Of a DNA stretch of 15,383 nt, positions 1 through 7,751 are shown piece after piece (the stretch's first letter is position 1; every line of letters begins with the position of its first letter). Source of the DNA: an uncultured Steroidobacter sp. (lineage in GTDB: Bacteria; Pseudomonadota; Gammaproteobacteria; Steroidobacterales; Steroidobacteraceae); the NCBI GenBank assembly GCA_946478975.1, contig CAMLEO010000164.1:1-15383 (forward strand). Reading direction: 5' to 3'. Below the pieces are notes generated by a model that saw nothing but the letters and a program-made list of their open reading frames with translations, searched no databases and was not told the DNA's origin. The position numbers and the translations under genes are program-made.

Positions 1-191
1 AGCATCTGTTGCAACTTCTCCGACTCTGCCGCCTTCAGCAGGCGCGGCAGCATGCGTGACAATTGACTCTCCGCGCTGTGGATCTCCTGCAACTCCAGCA
101 GCAGCAGCTCGGTTGCACCCGGCGATTCCTTGCGGGCCCGCTTGCTCGAACCACGGTTCGAACGTTTGCTCGACTTGCTCTTCGAAGCCAT
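1..191 (-). CDS. DUF892 / YciE-YciF-like ferritin-like protein, N-terminal part (runs off window)
   Basis: The first 63 codons of a minus-strand gene that continues beyond the window edge. It begins MASKSKSSKRSNRGSSKR, a Lys/Ser/Arg-rich leader of about 25 residues, followed by ELLLLELQEIHSAESQLSRM and LPRLLKAAESEKLQQM. The second part is the first helix of the DUF892 (YciE/YciF) family, whose members form a ferritin-like four-helix bundle with a di-iron site; its Glu and His residues (LQEIHSAE) fall where family members carry metal ligands. These proteins are usually linked to general or osmotic stress. The ATG at 189-191 is supported by a GGAGA about eight bases upstream. The basic tail before the bundle is common in soil-bacterial versions. 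The family call is fairly sure, but the function of this member is unknown and most of the protein is not visible. Confidence 0.8.
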   Translation of the reverse strand, partial: MASKSKSSKRSNRGSSKRARKESPGATELLLLELQEIHSAESQLSRMLPRLLKAAESEKLQQM

Positions 192-289
192 TGCTTGTCT
201 CCAACGTGTAACTTGAAATTTCCGACGAATGCGGCGTCGCTGGTGGACGCACGAATCAATGACTCGCAGCAGCGGATCGTTCCAACGAA

Positions 290-415
290 TCAGGCGCGCC
301 GCCGTTGGTTTTCAGGCGCGAGCAGCCCTTCGGTTTGCGGGCGCCACAGCTTTTCGAACATTCCATTGCGCGCCCGCAGCTCGGCCGCGGTGCCTTCTTC
401 GACGATGCAACCATA
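290..415 (-). pseudogene. C-terminal remnant of an ABC exporter ATPase
   Basis: In the minus-strand frame ending with TGA at 290-292, codons from about 406 read IVEEGTAAELRARNGMFEKL followed by WRPQTEGLL. This is the usual C-terminal end of fused membrane/ATPase ABC exporters: the strand and acidic turn after the H-loop, then the 'AEL..rnG.y..LW..Q..G' helix. Upstream of about 415 the reading frame stops resembling an ABC ATPase: no H-loop, Walker B or signature motif is present, and the small gene at 464-676 lies immediately beyond. I read it as a gene fragment left by a deletion between the small polar protein and the DUF892 gene. A separate 67-codon frame over the same DNA (256-459) has no family resemblance and is taken to be a shadow. 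The match rests on about 35 residues only. Confidence 0.6.
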
Positions 416-463
416 CCCCCCACGCTCGTTTCCGGCAGTTGCATGTCCTCTTGCCGCAAGCGA

Positions 464-676
464 TCAGTTCGAGCCGTCGCGGCGGCTCTTCTTTCGCTCT
501 GCCTCGCTCAGCGTGACGAAATTGCGCTGCTCGTTACGATCCACATCGCGGCCCCGCTTGCGGTTGCGCGCGTCCGGCAATCCGAGGGCGCCTTTGGGTC
601 CTGCGTTGCCGGGATTGCCGCCGCTCGTACCGCTCGCGGGCTTGCTGCCATCGACGCCTTTTCCAGATGAGCTCAT
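464..676 (-). CDS. Small, highly polar hypothetical protein (70 aa)
   Basis: A 70-residue protein starting at the ATG at 674-676 behind a good AGGAG with about seven bases of spacing. The first half is Gly/Ser/Pro/Asn-rich (SSSGKGVDGSKPASGTSGGN), the second half strongly charged (DARNRKRGRDVDRNEQRNF, then LSEAERKKSRRDGSN). There is no signal peptide, membrane segment or cysteine. The composition suggests an intrinsically disordered protein, like the small hydrophilic stress proteins often seen near DUF892/YciF genes. It reads toward the DUF892 gene, but the ABC-exporter scrap lies between them. I do not recognise a named family. The ribosome binding site and composition make it more likely real than a shadow; a longer plus-strand frame covering this DNA looks arginine-rich and spurious. 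Confidence 0.6.
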   Translation of the reverse strand: MSSSGKGVDGSKPASGTSGGNPGNAGPKGALGLPDARNRKRGRDVDRNEQRNFVTLSEAERKKSRRDGSN

Positions 677-814
677 GAGATTCTCCTGCGGACGTACACG
701 GACGCAACGCGAATCCGTCGGAGTGGTTCCGCGGGCGGCGACGAGAGCGCGAGCGCGTTAACGTATGTTTCTTTCCAGCTGCGCGCGCCACGCAGTGGCT
801 TTAGAATCGCTTGC

Positions 815-1396
815 ATGAAGCAGGTAGAAATCTTTCCGCGAGCGTTGCCGAAGGGGCTGGTGTACCGCGAGGACTTCATCAGCCCGGCGGAGGAGCAGCA
901 GTTGCTGTCGGAGATTCAAGGGCTGCCGCTGCGAGAGGCGCAGTATCAGCAGTTCACGGCCCGGCGGCGTACGGTGAATTACGGCTTTTCCTATGACTTC
1001 ACTCACCTGCAATCGCGAGCGGCGCCGCCCATTCCAGAGTTCCTCGGCTGGTTACGCGAACGCGCGGCAGATTGGGTGGGTGTGCGTTCGGAAGATTTCG
1101 TGCAGGCGCTGGTGTCTGAATATCAACCGGGCACGCCGCTCGGCTGGCATCGCGACGTGCCGGACTTCGAAGTCATTGTGGGAATCTCACTAGCAGGCGC
1201 GGCGCGCCTGCGCTTTCGTCCGTATCCCTGGAAGCCGGAAAAAAAGGCGCAAGTCTTCGCGCTGGAGCTCGCTCCACGCTCAGCTTACGTGCTGCGCGAT
1301 GAAGCGCGATGGGGCTGGCAGCACCACGTGCCGCCAACCAAGGTGCTGCGCTACTCGATTACGTTCCGCACTGGGAACCCTAGAACTTCACGATGA
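815..1396 (+). CDS. alkB: AlkB-family alkylated-DNA repair dioxygenase
   Basis: A 193-residue Fe(II)/2-oxoglutarate dioxygenase of the AlkB family, which oxidatively removes alkyl lesions (1-methyladenine, 3-methylcytosine type) from DNA or RNA bases. The iron ligands are visible as HRD (H112, D114) in LGWHRDVPDFEV and H170 in WQHHVPP. The 2-oxoglutarate-binding arginines fit R179 and R185 in LRYSITFRTG, with the R-x5-R spacing of the family. RLRFRPY after the first motif and the N-terminal VYREDFISPAEEQQLL segment are also typical, and the length is usual for short bacterial AlkB proteins. ATG at 815 was chosen because the protein is full length from there; the upstream Shine-Dalgarno is weak. 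A TAGAAT at 802-807 could be a -10 element, but it is very close to the start. The 3' end overlaps the convergent receptor gene by 17 bases. It could act on RNA or tRNA instead of DNA, as some AlkB homologues do. Confidence 0.9.
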   Translation: MKQVEIFPRALPKGLVYREDFISPAEEQQLLSEIQGLPLREAQYQQFTARRRTVNYGFSYDFTHLQSRAAPPIPEFLGWLRERAADWVGVRSEDFVQALVSEYQPGTPLGWHRDVPDFEVIVGISLAGAARLRFRPYPWKPEKKAQVFALELAPRSAYVLRDEARWGWQHHVPPTKVLRYSITFRTGNPRTSR

Positions 1397-3404
1397 AGCG
1401 GCCGCCGTAGGTCCGCCCTTCCTGCGGCAACGTCACCTGCACGTGCTCCTCGGCGCCGGGGAACGGATGGTCGGTGTTGAAGACGTTATAAACGCCCGCC
1501 GTCAGCTCCACGCCCGACCACAGCTCGTGAGTATTCAATGTGAAATTCGCGAGCACGAACGATGGGCTGTGCGTGCGCGCCAGCGTGATGCTGTCGCTGT
1601 TGTATTGCAGGTCCAGATTTCCGAACACCGGGGTACCGAACAACGGCATCGAGCCGGTGAGCTTCACCAGGTGACGCGGCGAGTTGGTGAGCTCCAAGCC
1701 GCTCGCCACATCCTCCGCCCGCTGAATCGCCCAGCTGCCGCGCAGGATCGCGCCGTTTTGATACAACGCTTCCAACTCCATCTCCACGCCGCGCGCCCGC
1801 ACGTCGTCCATGTTGGCGAAGAACTGCATGTCGGGTTCATTCTCGACCTGCGTGATCAAGCCGTTGATGTCATAAGAGTAGCCGGACAGGCTCAGGCGAT
1901 AGTTGGACGCGAAGTAACGCTCGTACACCAGCTCGTATGTTTTGATCGTCTCGGGCTTCAGCTCCGGCGCCTCGGCCTGTGCCTCGTTGTAATAGTGCTC
2001 GTACGGATTCGGCGCGCGGAACGCTTCGCCGTACAGCAGCTTCACCGCCGAGGTCTCGCTGGGGTTGTAGATCAATGCAAGACGCGGATTCACGGTGCCG
2101 CCGAACGTCGAACGGTAGTCGTCGTAGCGCAGGCCTGCCGTCACGGTGAAATCGTCACGCAGGCGCGCCTCGCCTTGTGCGAAGAAACCGGCGACCTGGC
2201 TGTGGTCTTCGCGATGCAAATAGTAATAACGCGGCTCGATATCGTCGTAAGACGACTGGTTCTCGCGAATGTTGACCCGGTATTCGCTGCCGAGCACGAA
2301 CGTGTAACGATCGTTCGGCCGCGCCGTGAGCTGCAGCTCGGTGCCCGCCCAGTTGCCCTTCATTTCATCGACGAACACGACGCGATCCGGCGGATCGCCG
2401 GCCTCGGCATAGTCGTTCGGATACGTGCCGACGTAAGTAAACAAATCGCAGAAGCCGCGCACCTTCAGGTCGACCGTGCTGCTCAGCGCATGTTTGTAGC
2501 CGAGCTCCAGGTAATTGGCAGCGTCGTCGGTGCGCTCGTCGGGGTCGCCGAAGATGTTGTCGAACGATGCCGTCGGCACTTGTTTGCGCCGGTCGCTGAG
2601 ATACAACGACGCGTTGAAGTCGCCGTAGCGCAGGCTGGTGAAGAACTTGGTGGCGGACTCATCGTCCAGGCCCGCCGCCACGCCGTTGTTGCCCGCGTAG
2701 CGATTGTCGCTGCGGCGCTGGTCGAACTCCGGGTAATAGAAATTCCAGCCGGCACTGGAGTAATGGCTCGCCGAGACCAGGAAATCCACGCCGTTCGCGA
2801 ACGTCTCGCCGTACGTGGCTCGGGTGCGATACGTGTCCTGGCTCGCGAGGTCCACGCCGATTTCGGCGCCGTCGATGTCTCGGCCCCGCTTGGTGATCAC
2901 ATTGATCACGCCCAGGAACGCGCTGCTGCCGTACACGGACGAGCTGGGCCCGCGAATCACTTCGACGCGATCGATCAGCTCGACATCGAGCATGGCCTCG
3001 CGGCCGATGGCGCCGCTGTCGTACACGTTGTCGTTGAGCCGATGTCCGTCGATGAGCACCAGCACGCGCGTGGTGTAGTCGCCCGGGCGCAAGAATCCGC
3101 GCACACCCAGATAGGTGTAATTCCGATCGTTGGTGACGTAGAGCCCCCGAACGCCGCTTAGGACATCGGCGAGGTTGGTGTAGCCGAACCTGCGGATATC
3201 CTCGGCGGTGACGATGCTGATCGAGGATGGGGCTTGTGTGACGCGCTGCTCGTATTTGGAGGCGCCGAACACCGAGTGAACGTTCATGTCCATCAGCTGT
3301 TCGAGGCTCAGATCGGCGAGGTCGCCGGGCTCGGCGAACGACGCACGGGCGCACGTCAGCGCCACTACGCCAGCACAGACCAGACTTCGTCGGTTTGCAG
3401 CCAT
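1380..3404 (-). CDS. TonB-dependent outer-membrane receptor
   Basis: A 674-residue outer-membrane beta-barrel receptor driven by TonB. It has a signal peptide (likely cleavage after ASFA, residue 24), then the short motif DLSLEQLMDMNVHSVFGASK typical of receptors found beside YfiR genes. A plug domain follows at about 57-172, with RVLVLIDGHRLNDNVYDSG and IDRVEVIRGPSSSVYGSSAF, then GVINVITKRG. The rest is a barrel with many alternating aromatic strands and an RTYGGRFIVKF end whose terminal Phe is the usual assembly signal. The ATG at 3402-3404 follows a purine-rich GAGAGAAG. The gene is divergent from yfiR and the hybrid kinase, sharing a 234-base intergenic region, which suggests that the receptor is the output or the sensor partner of that pair. 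The substrate cannot be read from the sequence; I see no Fur box that I would defend. The family is certain, the ligand unknown. Confidence 0.93.
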   Translation of the reverse strand: MAANRRSLVCAGVVALTCARASFAEPGDLADLSLEQLMDMNVHSVFGASKYEQRVTQAPSSISIVTAEDIRRFGYTNLADVLSGVRGLYVTNDRNYTYLGVRGFLRPGDYTTRVLVLIDGHRLNDNVYDSGAIGREAMLDVELIDRVEVIRGPSSSVYGSSAFLGVINVITKRGRDIDGAEIGVDLASQDTYRTRATYGETFANGVDFLVSASHYSSAGWNFYYPEFDQRRSDNRYAGNNGVAAGLDDESATKFFTSLRYGDFNASLYLSDRRKQVPTASFDNIFGDPDERTDDAANYLELGYKHALSSTVDLKVRGFCDLFTYVGTYPNDYAEAGDPPDRVVFVDEMKGNWAGTELQLTARPNDRYTFVLGSEYRVNIRENQSSYDDIEPRYYYLHREDHSQVAGFFAQGEARLRDDFTVTAGLRYDDYRSTFGGTVNPRLALIYNPSETSAVKLLYGEAFRAPNPYEHYYNEAQAEAPELKPETIKTYELVYERYFASNYRLSLSGYSYDINGLITQVENEPDMQFFANMDDVRARGVEMELEALYQNGAILRGSWAIQRAEDVASGLELTNSPRHLVKLTGSMPLFGTPVFGNLDLQYNSDSITLARTHSPSFVLANFTLNTHELWSGVELTAGVYNVFNTDHPFPGAEEHVQVTLPQEGRTYGGRFIVKF

Positions 3405-3638
3405 CGATTCGCTTCTCTCACCAGTGAGCTCATCTTCGGCACGCGGGAGCCCGCCGTTGATGAGACATCCCCCTAACTAGCGCACCGAAACCTGCGCAAC
3501 ACGGGCAAGTTGAGAGATCGATAACACTCGCTGCCGGAAGCGCGGCCGATGACTGAACCATCGATGGCCTCGGCCGTCATTGGGTGTGACGCGGCGCTTC
3601 GATCGCAGCACCGCACGTTGCTAGAGTCTCGGGTCAAT

Positions 3639-4166
3639 ATGCTGTTTCGTCCGTCATTCACCGCCCTGCTCGCAGCCCTTGTGCTGGCAACGGCGACCGT
3701 GCATGCGGACGACGTGCAGCAGCGCGAAGATCAGTTCAAAGCGGCGTACCTGTTCAACTTCGTGAAGTTCGTCGAGTGGCCGACGGGCGCCGCGAGCGAC
3801 CCGCTGACGGTGTGCTTTCTGGGCGGCGAAGGCGTGCACGAAGCGCTCGCCAGCGGCATCGATGCCAAACGCGTCGGCGCACGCAAGCTGATCGCTCGCC
3901 AGCTCGATCAGCCCGCCGGCATTGCGAGCTGCGCCGTGCTGTATGCAGATGCCGCTTCCGTGAACCCGTCGCTCGCAGCCGGACTTCCTGTGCTCACCGT
4001 CAGCGACGCACCTCAGTTCGCGGCCCGCGGCGGCATGATCGAACTGTTTACGGAAAATCACCGACTGCGGTTTGTGATCAACGTCGCGCACGTCCACAAA
4101 GCCGGGCTGCGCATCAGCTCCGACCTCCTGAAGCTGGCCGCCAGCGTGCAGCGGGAGGAGCAATGA
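3639..4166 (+). CDS. YfiR-family periplasmic protein (DUF4154)
   Basis: A 175-residue exported protein of the YfiR/HmsC-like family. The start at ATG 3639 gives a clean signal peptide ([20 protein letters not shown], cleavage near VHA/DD); the frame is open 30 codons further upstream, but that extension is polar and would bury the signal peptide. Family hallmarks are [16 protein letters not shown] (33-48), VCFLGG with C59, SCAVLYA with C98, and the C-terminal [20 protein letters not shown] followed by [13 protein letters not shown]. In Pseudomonas, YfiR sits in the periplasm and holds the YfiN sensor domain inactive; cysteine oxidation state affects its stability. By analogy this protein should bind the periplasmic domain of the kinase encoded next. 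Its stop overlaps the kinase start as ATGA, so the two are translationally coupled. Family call strong; the partner is an inference. Confidence 0.9.
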   Translation: MLFRPSFTALLAALVLATATVHADDVQQREDQFKAAYLFNFVKFVEWPTGAASDPLTVCFLGGEGVHEALASGIDAKRVGARKLIARQLDQPAGIASCAVLYADAASVNPSLAAGLPVLTVSDAPQFAARGGMIELFTENHRLRFVINVAHVHKAGLRISSDLLKLAASVQREEQ

Positions 4167-6112
4167 GCGCGTTCCAGGCATGGTTCGAGCACCTGGCGAT
4201 TCGCGGCAAGCTGACGCTGCTGGCGAGCCTGTCGAGCGGCGTGGCTCTGTTACTTGCGGGCCTGGTGCTCGCAATCGCCGACTATCGCAGCGATCAGCAG
4301 GATTTGTTACATCGCCTGGAAACGCAGGCGCAGATCGCCGCCCGAGACAGTGCAGCGGCGGTAGCGTTCGACGATGCTGAAGCAGCCAAACGTTCGTTAG
4401 CCGCGTTGAGTGCTGATAAAGCGGTGGTCGCAGCTGCCATCCGGCGCGTCGACCACAGCGTGCTGGCGCTGTTCGGGCCCGACCTCACGAGCCGGCCCAA
4501 TCAAGAGCTGATCCATATCGAGACCGGCATCACTTTGGACGGGCCGCTCGGCGCGCTGGAAGTGTGGGCAAAGCGCGATGAGCTGCATCGTGCGCTGCTG
4601 AATCGCGCCGTCGTGCTGTCGCTCGTGATCCTGACCGCGCTGGCATTCGCCATCGTGATCGCGATCCGCATGCAGCACTTCATTTCCAAGCCGATCCTCG
4701 CACTGGCCGACACCGCCGCCGCAGTCTCGCGCGAACGCAACTATGGACTGCGGGTGCAGGCCGACAGCAACGATGAGATCGGGCAGCTGATCGCCGCGTT
4801 CAACGACATGCTCGGGCAGATCGAAGCGCGCGACGCCGAGTTGCAGCGGGCGCACGTGGAGCTGGAGCGTCGGGTCTCGATACGCACGCATGAGCTTGCG
4901 ACCACAAACAAACAACTCGCGGACGCGATTCGTCGCGCCAACGAGTCCGCCGAAGCGGCGAGCGCTGCGAACAATGCGAAGAGCGCATTCCTCGCAAACA
5001 TGAGTCATGAAATTCGCACGCCGATGAATGGCGTGCTCGGCATGGCTCACCTGCTGCTGGACACGGGGCTCGATACAACTCAACGCGACTACGTGCAAAC
5101 GATTCGGGACAGCGGCACGGCGCTGCTGACCGTCATCAACGACATCCTCGACTTCTCCAAGGTCGAAGCGGGCAAGCTGGAGCTCGATCTCGCCAATGTC
5201 GACCTGCGCAATACGTTCGCCGACGTGGCGCGTTTGCTGTCGGTTCAGGCGCGGCAGAAGGCGCTGGAGCTGAATTTGCAGATCGATCCGCAGCTGCCCG
5301 AACTCGTCAAAGCCGATGCAGGACGCGTTCGGCAAGTGCTGCTGAACCTCGGCGGCAACGCCGTCAAGTTCACGCAGGAAGGCGAAGTGTCGCTGGCGCT
5401 CAGCGTGCTGAAGAACGATTCGCAGGCAGTGCTGGTTCGCTGCGAAGTGCGCGACACCGGCATCGGCATTCCCGCCGATCGCATCAAAGCGCTGTTCACG
5501 CCATTCACTCAAGTCGACTCGTCGATGACGCGCAAGTACGGCGGCACTGGCCTGGGATTGTCGATCGTGCGCCGCCTGGTCGAATTGATGGGCGGCGAAT
5601 GCGGCGTCACCAGCCGCGAAGGCAAGGGCTCGACCTTCTGGTTCACCGCTCGTTTCCATGCCGCCGATGCGATCGACGATCGGCCGCACGAATCCACCGG
5701 CGACACGACGTTTATTCGCTCGCCCGCGCTGCTAAGAGGCGAACGTCCGCGCATCCTGCTCGCCGACGACAACGTCGTGAATCAAAAGGTCGCCGCTCGC
5801 TTGCTGGAGAAACTGAACTATCGCGTCGACACCGTCGCCACCGGACGCGCCGCCGTCGCCGCCTGGCGCACCGGCAACTACGATCTGATCCTGATGGATT
5901 GCCAGATGCCCGACCTCGACGGCTACGAAGCCACCCGCGAAATCCGCAAAGCCGAAAACGGCGGCGACCGCACACCCATCATCGCTTTGACGGCGCATGC
6001 GATGAAGGGTGCGGATGAGGAGTGCCGTGCGGCCGGGATGGATGGATATCTGTCGAAGCCGATCGACCGTGCGTTGTTGACGTCGACCCTGGCGGGGTTT
6101 ATTGGGAAGTGA
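4163..6112 (+). CDS. Hybrid sensor histidine kinase with CHASE8-like periplasmic domain
   Basis: A 649-residue inner-membrane hybrid kinase. Order: TM1 (about 17-39), a periplasmic domain of about 105 residues with [20 protein letters not shown], characteristic of the CHASE8 sensor of YfiN-type proteins, TM2 (147-169), HAMP (170-222), a coiled coil (223-272), HisKA with phospho-acceptor H282 in SHEIRTP, and HATPase_c with an N box around N399 ([10 protein letters not shown]), DTGIGI (431-436) and GGTGLGLS (460-467). A C-terminal receiver has acidic D535/D536, phospho-site D579 in [10 protein letters not shown]610 and K632. No HPt domain is present, so phosphate must leave through a separate HPt protein and regulator not encoded here. 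The start at ATG 4163 has GGGAGGAG just upstream and lies inside the yfiR stop (ATGA). The frame remains open upstream inside yfiR, but that part is not a protein. The likely role is to receive the YfiR-gated envelope signal. Confidence 0.93.
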   Translation: MSAFQAWFEHLAIRGKLTLLASLSSGVALLLAGLVLAIADYRSDQQDLLHRLETQAQIAARDSAAAVAFDDAEAAKRSLAALSADKAVVAAAIRRVDHSVLALFGPDLTSRPNQELIHIETGITLDGPLGALEVWAKRDELHRALLNRAVVLSLVILTALAFAIVIAIRMQHFISKPILALADTAAAVSRERNYGLRVQADSNDEIGQLIAAFNDMLGQIEARDAELQRAHVELERRVSIRTHELATTNKQLADAIRRANESAEAASAANNAKSAFLANMSHEIRTPMNGVLGMAHLLLDTGLDTTQRDYVQTIRDSGTALLTVINDILDFSKVEAGKLELDLANVDLRNTFADVARLLSVQARQKALELNLQIDPQLPELVKADAGRVRQVLLNLGGNAVKFTQEGEVSLALSVLKNDSQAVLVRCEVRDTGIGIPADRIKALFTPFTQVDSSMTRKYGGTGLGLSIVRRLVELMGGECGVTSREGKGSTFWFTARFHAADAIDDRPHESTGDTTFIRSPALLRGERPRILLADDNVVNQKVAARLLEKLNYRVDTVATGRAAVAAWRTGNYDLILMDCQMPDLDGYEATREIRKAENGGDRTPIIALTAHAMKGADEECRAAGMDGYLSKPIDRALLTSTLAGFIGK

Positions 6113-6120
6113 TCAAGCGT

Positions 6121-6483
6121 TCAAGTCCCTTGATACACAACCACCAGCTTGGTCGCCTCGATCTGCTGCGTGCTCGAATTGCAGTTGCCGAAAACGTTGA
6201 ACGCATTCCCCGACATCGTTGCCGCAAGAACCATGGCCAGCCAATCTTTTGCATAGCCCGCCGGCGGCGACAGCAGCAGCGAGGTGACGGAGCAGCTCGA
6301 CGTACGCCCCTGCACGGTGATGGGTGCGCCGCCACCCGTGTTGACCCACAATAGAATCTGCCCAGTGTCCGTTTGCTCGATTGTTCCCAGCCGCTCGCTG
6401 ACGCGATCGAACCAGTCCGCAGCGTGAACGGAAGAGGTGCCGGCAAACAAAGCAAACAGCATGGCCAATGCACGCATTCTCAT
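6121..6483 (-). CDS. Small secreted hypothetical protein (120 aa, two-cysteine)
   Basis: A 120-residue protein with a clear Sec signal peptide (MRMRALAMLFALFAGTSSVHA, cleavage before ADW). The mature part of about 99 residues has a W-x-x-x-V start (DWFDRVSERLG), a strand pair around QILLWVNTGG, a cysteine in TSSCSVTS, an Ala/Leu-rich helix (AKDWLAMVLAATMSGNAF) and a second cysteine in VFGNCNSS, ending in IEATKLVVVYQ. The two mature cysteines could form one disulfide. This pattern (aromatic start, Cys, 'LAAxxSG' helix, Cys, edge strand) resembles small uncharacterised secreted proteins I have seen in proteobacteria, but I cannot name a family. The ATG at 6481-6483 has GGAAGC about eight bases upstream. 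It is convergent with the hybrid kinase, only eight bases away, and divergent from the next gene. Confidence 0.7.
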   Translation of the reverse strand: MRMRALAMLFALFAGTSSVHAADWFDRVSERLGTIEQTDTGQILLWVNTGGGAPITVQGRTSSCSVTSLLLSPPAGYAKDWLAMVLAATMSGNAFNVFGNCNSSTQQIEATKLVVVYQGT

Positions 6484-6700
6484 TTAACTTGCTTCCAATG
6501 CAGACCGGGCGGTCGATGAATGATGAGCCTAGCAAGTAAATTACAAACATTCTACTCAAAGTTTCATTGTCGTCGCCCCGTTGACAACCTCACGCCGCGG
6601 CTGCAACCATGCCCGCAAGAGCAACGGCTAAGGACGGCTCGATCGCACGCGCTCCGTTTGTTTGCTGAGCGCCAATGGGACACTCATCAAGGAATGTCTG

Positions 6701-7684
6701 GTGCCCAACATGCCCGGCGATTTTTCTTCACCACTCATGCTCAGACTGCTAACGGCGCTGCTGCTCACGGCTGCGTGCGCTCAGACGAGCGCTCAAACAA
6801 GAGCATTCCAGATGGCCTTGTATGCAGAGACGGATCTCCAGCCAGGCCCCGATACGGACATACCGATGTTCCTCGCCGGCCAGAAACAACCGGCCGGCCG
6901 CTCGATCCTGATCAGGAACGCGTGGGACAATGTGATATCTGCGGATGAATACTACTGGCCGCGGATCGTCGCTGTCTTGATCGATGAGCCTTATCACGAC
7001 TTCGACAATCTGCCGACCTCCTGCTGGACGACGGATAATGTTCGCGACGTCAACCATGTTGCCGAGACTCTTGCGACCAGAGCGGCGGAGCTGAAGGCGA
7101 TTTCTCCAAGGACGCGCTTTTGGGTGAACCTCGCCAGGCCTCAGCTCGATTGGGCGAAGTCTGGGCAGTGCCCTTCCGATGCAGCTTTGGCACCCGTCAA
7201 TGTCAACGAGCCCTATATCGACGTGATTTCAGTCGACATCTATGACAGGCCTTTCGGTACGTCCGTGCGGCCCTACTATGATTGGCTGAAGACCCATCGC
7301 GCGAAACCAGAGCAGCAGATGGCGCTGGCGCCAGCCACACATCACCACCCAAACGACAGCCGTGCTACTCGAGATTCCATTGCTTCTGATCTGGATGGGT
7401 ACTTCAACTACGCAAACGACGCCAACCAGAGCTGCGACCTGCCCCTGGGAAGCGTCTGGCGAACGGGAATCTTCGATGGCTGTCGCGTATGGATGGTCAT
7501 GGGATGGCTCGCGGGAGATCATGTGAGCACGGATGGAACATTTATAGGTTTGCGAAACCCTGCATCTGAGGTTATCGCCGAGGCCTGGAAGGCAGAGCTT
7601 GCGAAGCCGCTCAGGCCCGACCTGGCCCGCGAATTGGCGCCGAAGCAGTTGTTACCCGCACTGTCGCCGCTGCTGCGGGAGTGA
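6701..7684 (+). CDS. Putative secreted TIM-barrel-like protein, function unknown
   Basis: An exported protein of about 327 residues. I choose GTG 6701 because AAGGA at 6689-6693 sits seven bases ahead. TTG 6662, ATG 6710 and ATG 6737 are in-frame alternatives without a comparable ribosome binding site; all keep the hydrophobic segment LRLLTALLLTAACAQTSAQT. Cleavage is probably near SAQT; the LTAAC sequence is an imperfect lipobox, so a lipoprotein is possible. The mature protein has motifs spaced like beta strands of a barrel: IVAVLIDEPYHDFD, RFWVNLARPQLDW, YIDVISVDIYDRPF, MALAPATHHHP and CRVWMVMGWLAG. Acidic residues at strand ends (DEPY, DIYD) recall glycoside hydrolases, and that is my best guess, but I do not recognise the family and cannot assign a substrate. 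It is followed 67 bases later by an SDR gene on the same strand. Confidence 0.72.
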   Translation: MPNMPGDFSSPLMLRLLTALLLTAACAQTSAQTRAFQMALYAETDLQPGPDTDIPMFLAGQKQPAGRSILIRNAWDNVISADEYYWPRIVAVLIDEPYHDFDNLPTSCWTTDNVRDVNHVAETLATRAAELKAISPRTRFWVNLARPQLDWAKSGQCPSDAALAPVNVNEPYIDVISVDIYDRPFGTSVRPYYDWLKTHRAKPEQQMALAPATHHHPNDSRATRDSIASDLDGYFNYANDANQSCDLPLGSVWRTGIFDGCRVWMVMGWLAGDHVSTDGTFIGLRNPASEVIAEAWKAELAKPLRPDLARELAPKQLLPALSPLLRE

Positions 7685-7751
7685 CGGGACGGAGGCCAGC
7701 GGGACGGTGCTCGCGGTATCATACGTCGGTATCTGACAATGGAGCCCGGCG

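Noticed and set aside
63..761. 232-codon plus-strand open frame at the left end
   Set aside because: It runs antisense through three better-supported minus-strand features and is Arg/Ser/Pro-rich without motifs or a ribosome binding site.
1299..3161. 620-codon plus-strand open frame opposite the TonB receptor
   Set aside because: It is antisense to a clear receptor gene, is rich in Arg/Val/His as expected for a mirrored GC-rich frame, and has no recognisable domain.
3543..3576. CGGCCGA / TCGGCCG repeats in the yfiR-receptor intergenic region as an operator
   Set aside because: CGGCCG is itself a palindrome common in GC-rich DNA and the spacing of 20 bases does not match an operator I know; kept only as a note.
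4397..5689. 430-codon minus-strand open frame opposite the hybrid kinase
   Set aside because: Antisense to conserved HisKA/HATPase codons; low-complexity Arg/Gln/His composition and no family resemblance.
6112..6134. ATCAAG...CTTGAT inverted repeat after the kinase stop as a terminator
   Set aside because: The stem is only five or six AT-containing pairs, there is no T-run, and it overlaps the stop of the convergent gene.
6581..6586. Perfect TTGACA as a -35 box for the secreted protein at 6701
   Set aside because: No acceptable -10 hexamer is found 16-18 bases downstream, so I do not call a promoter.
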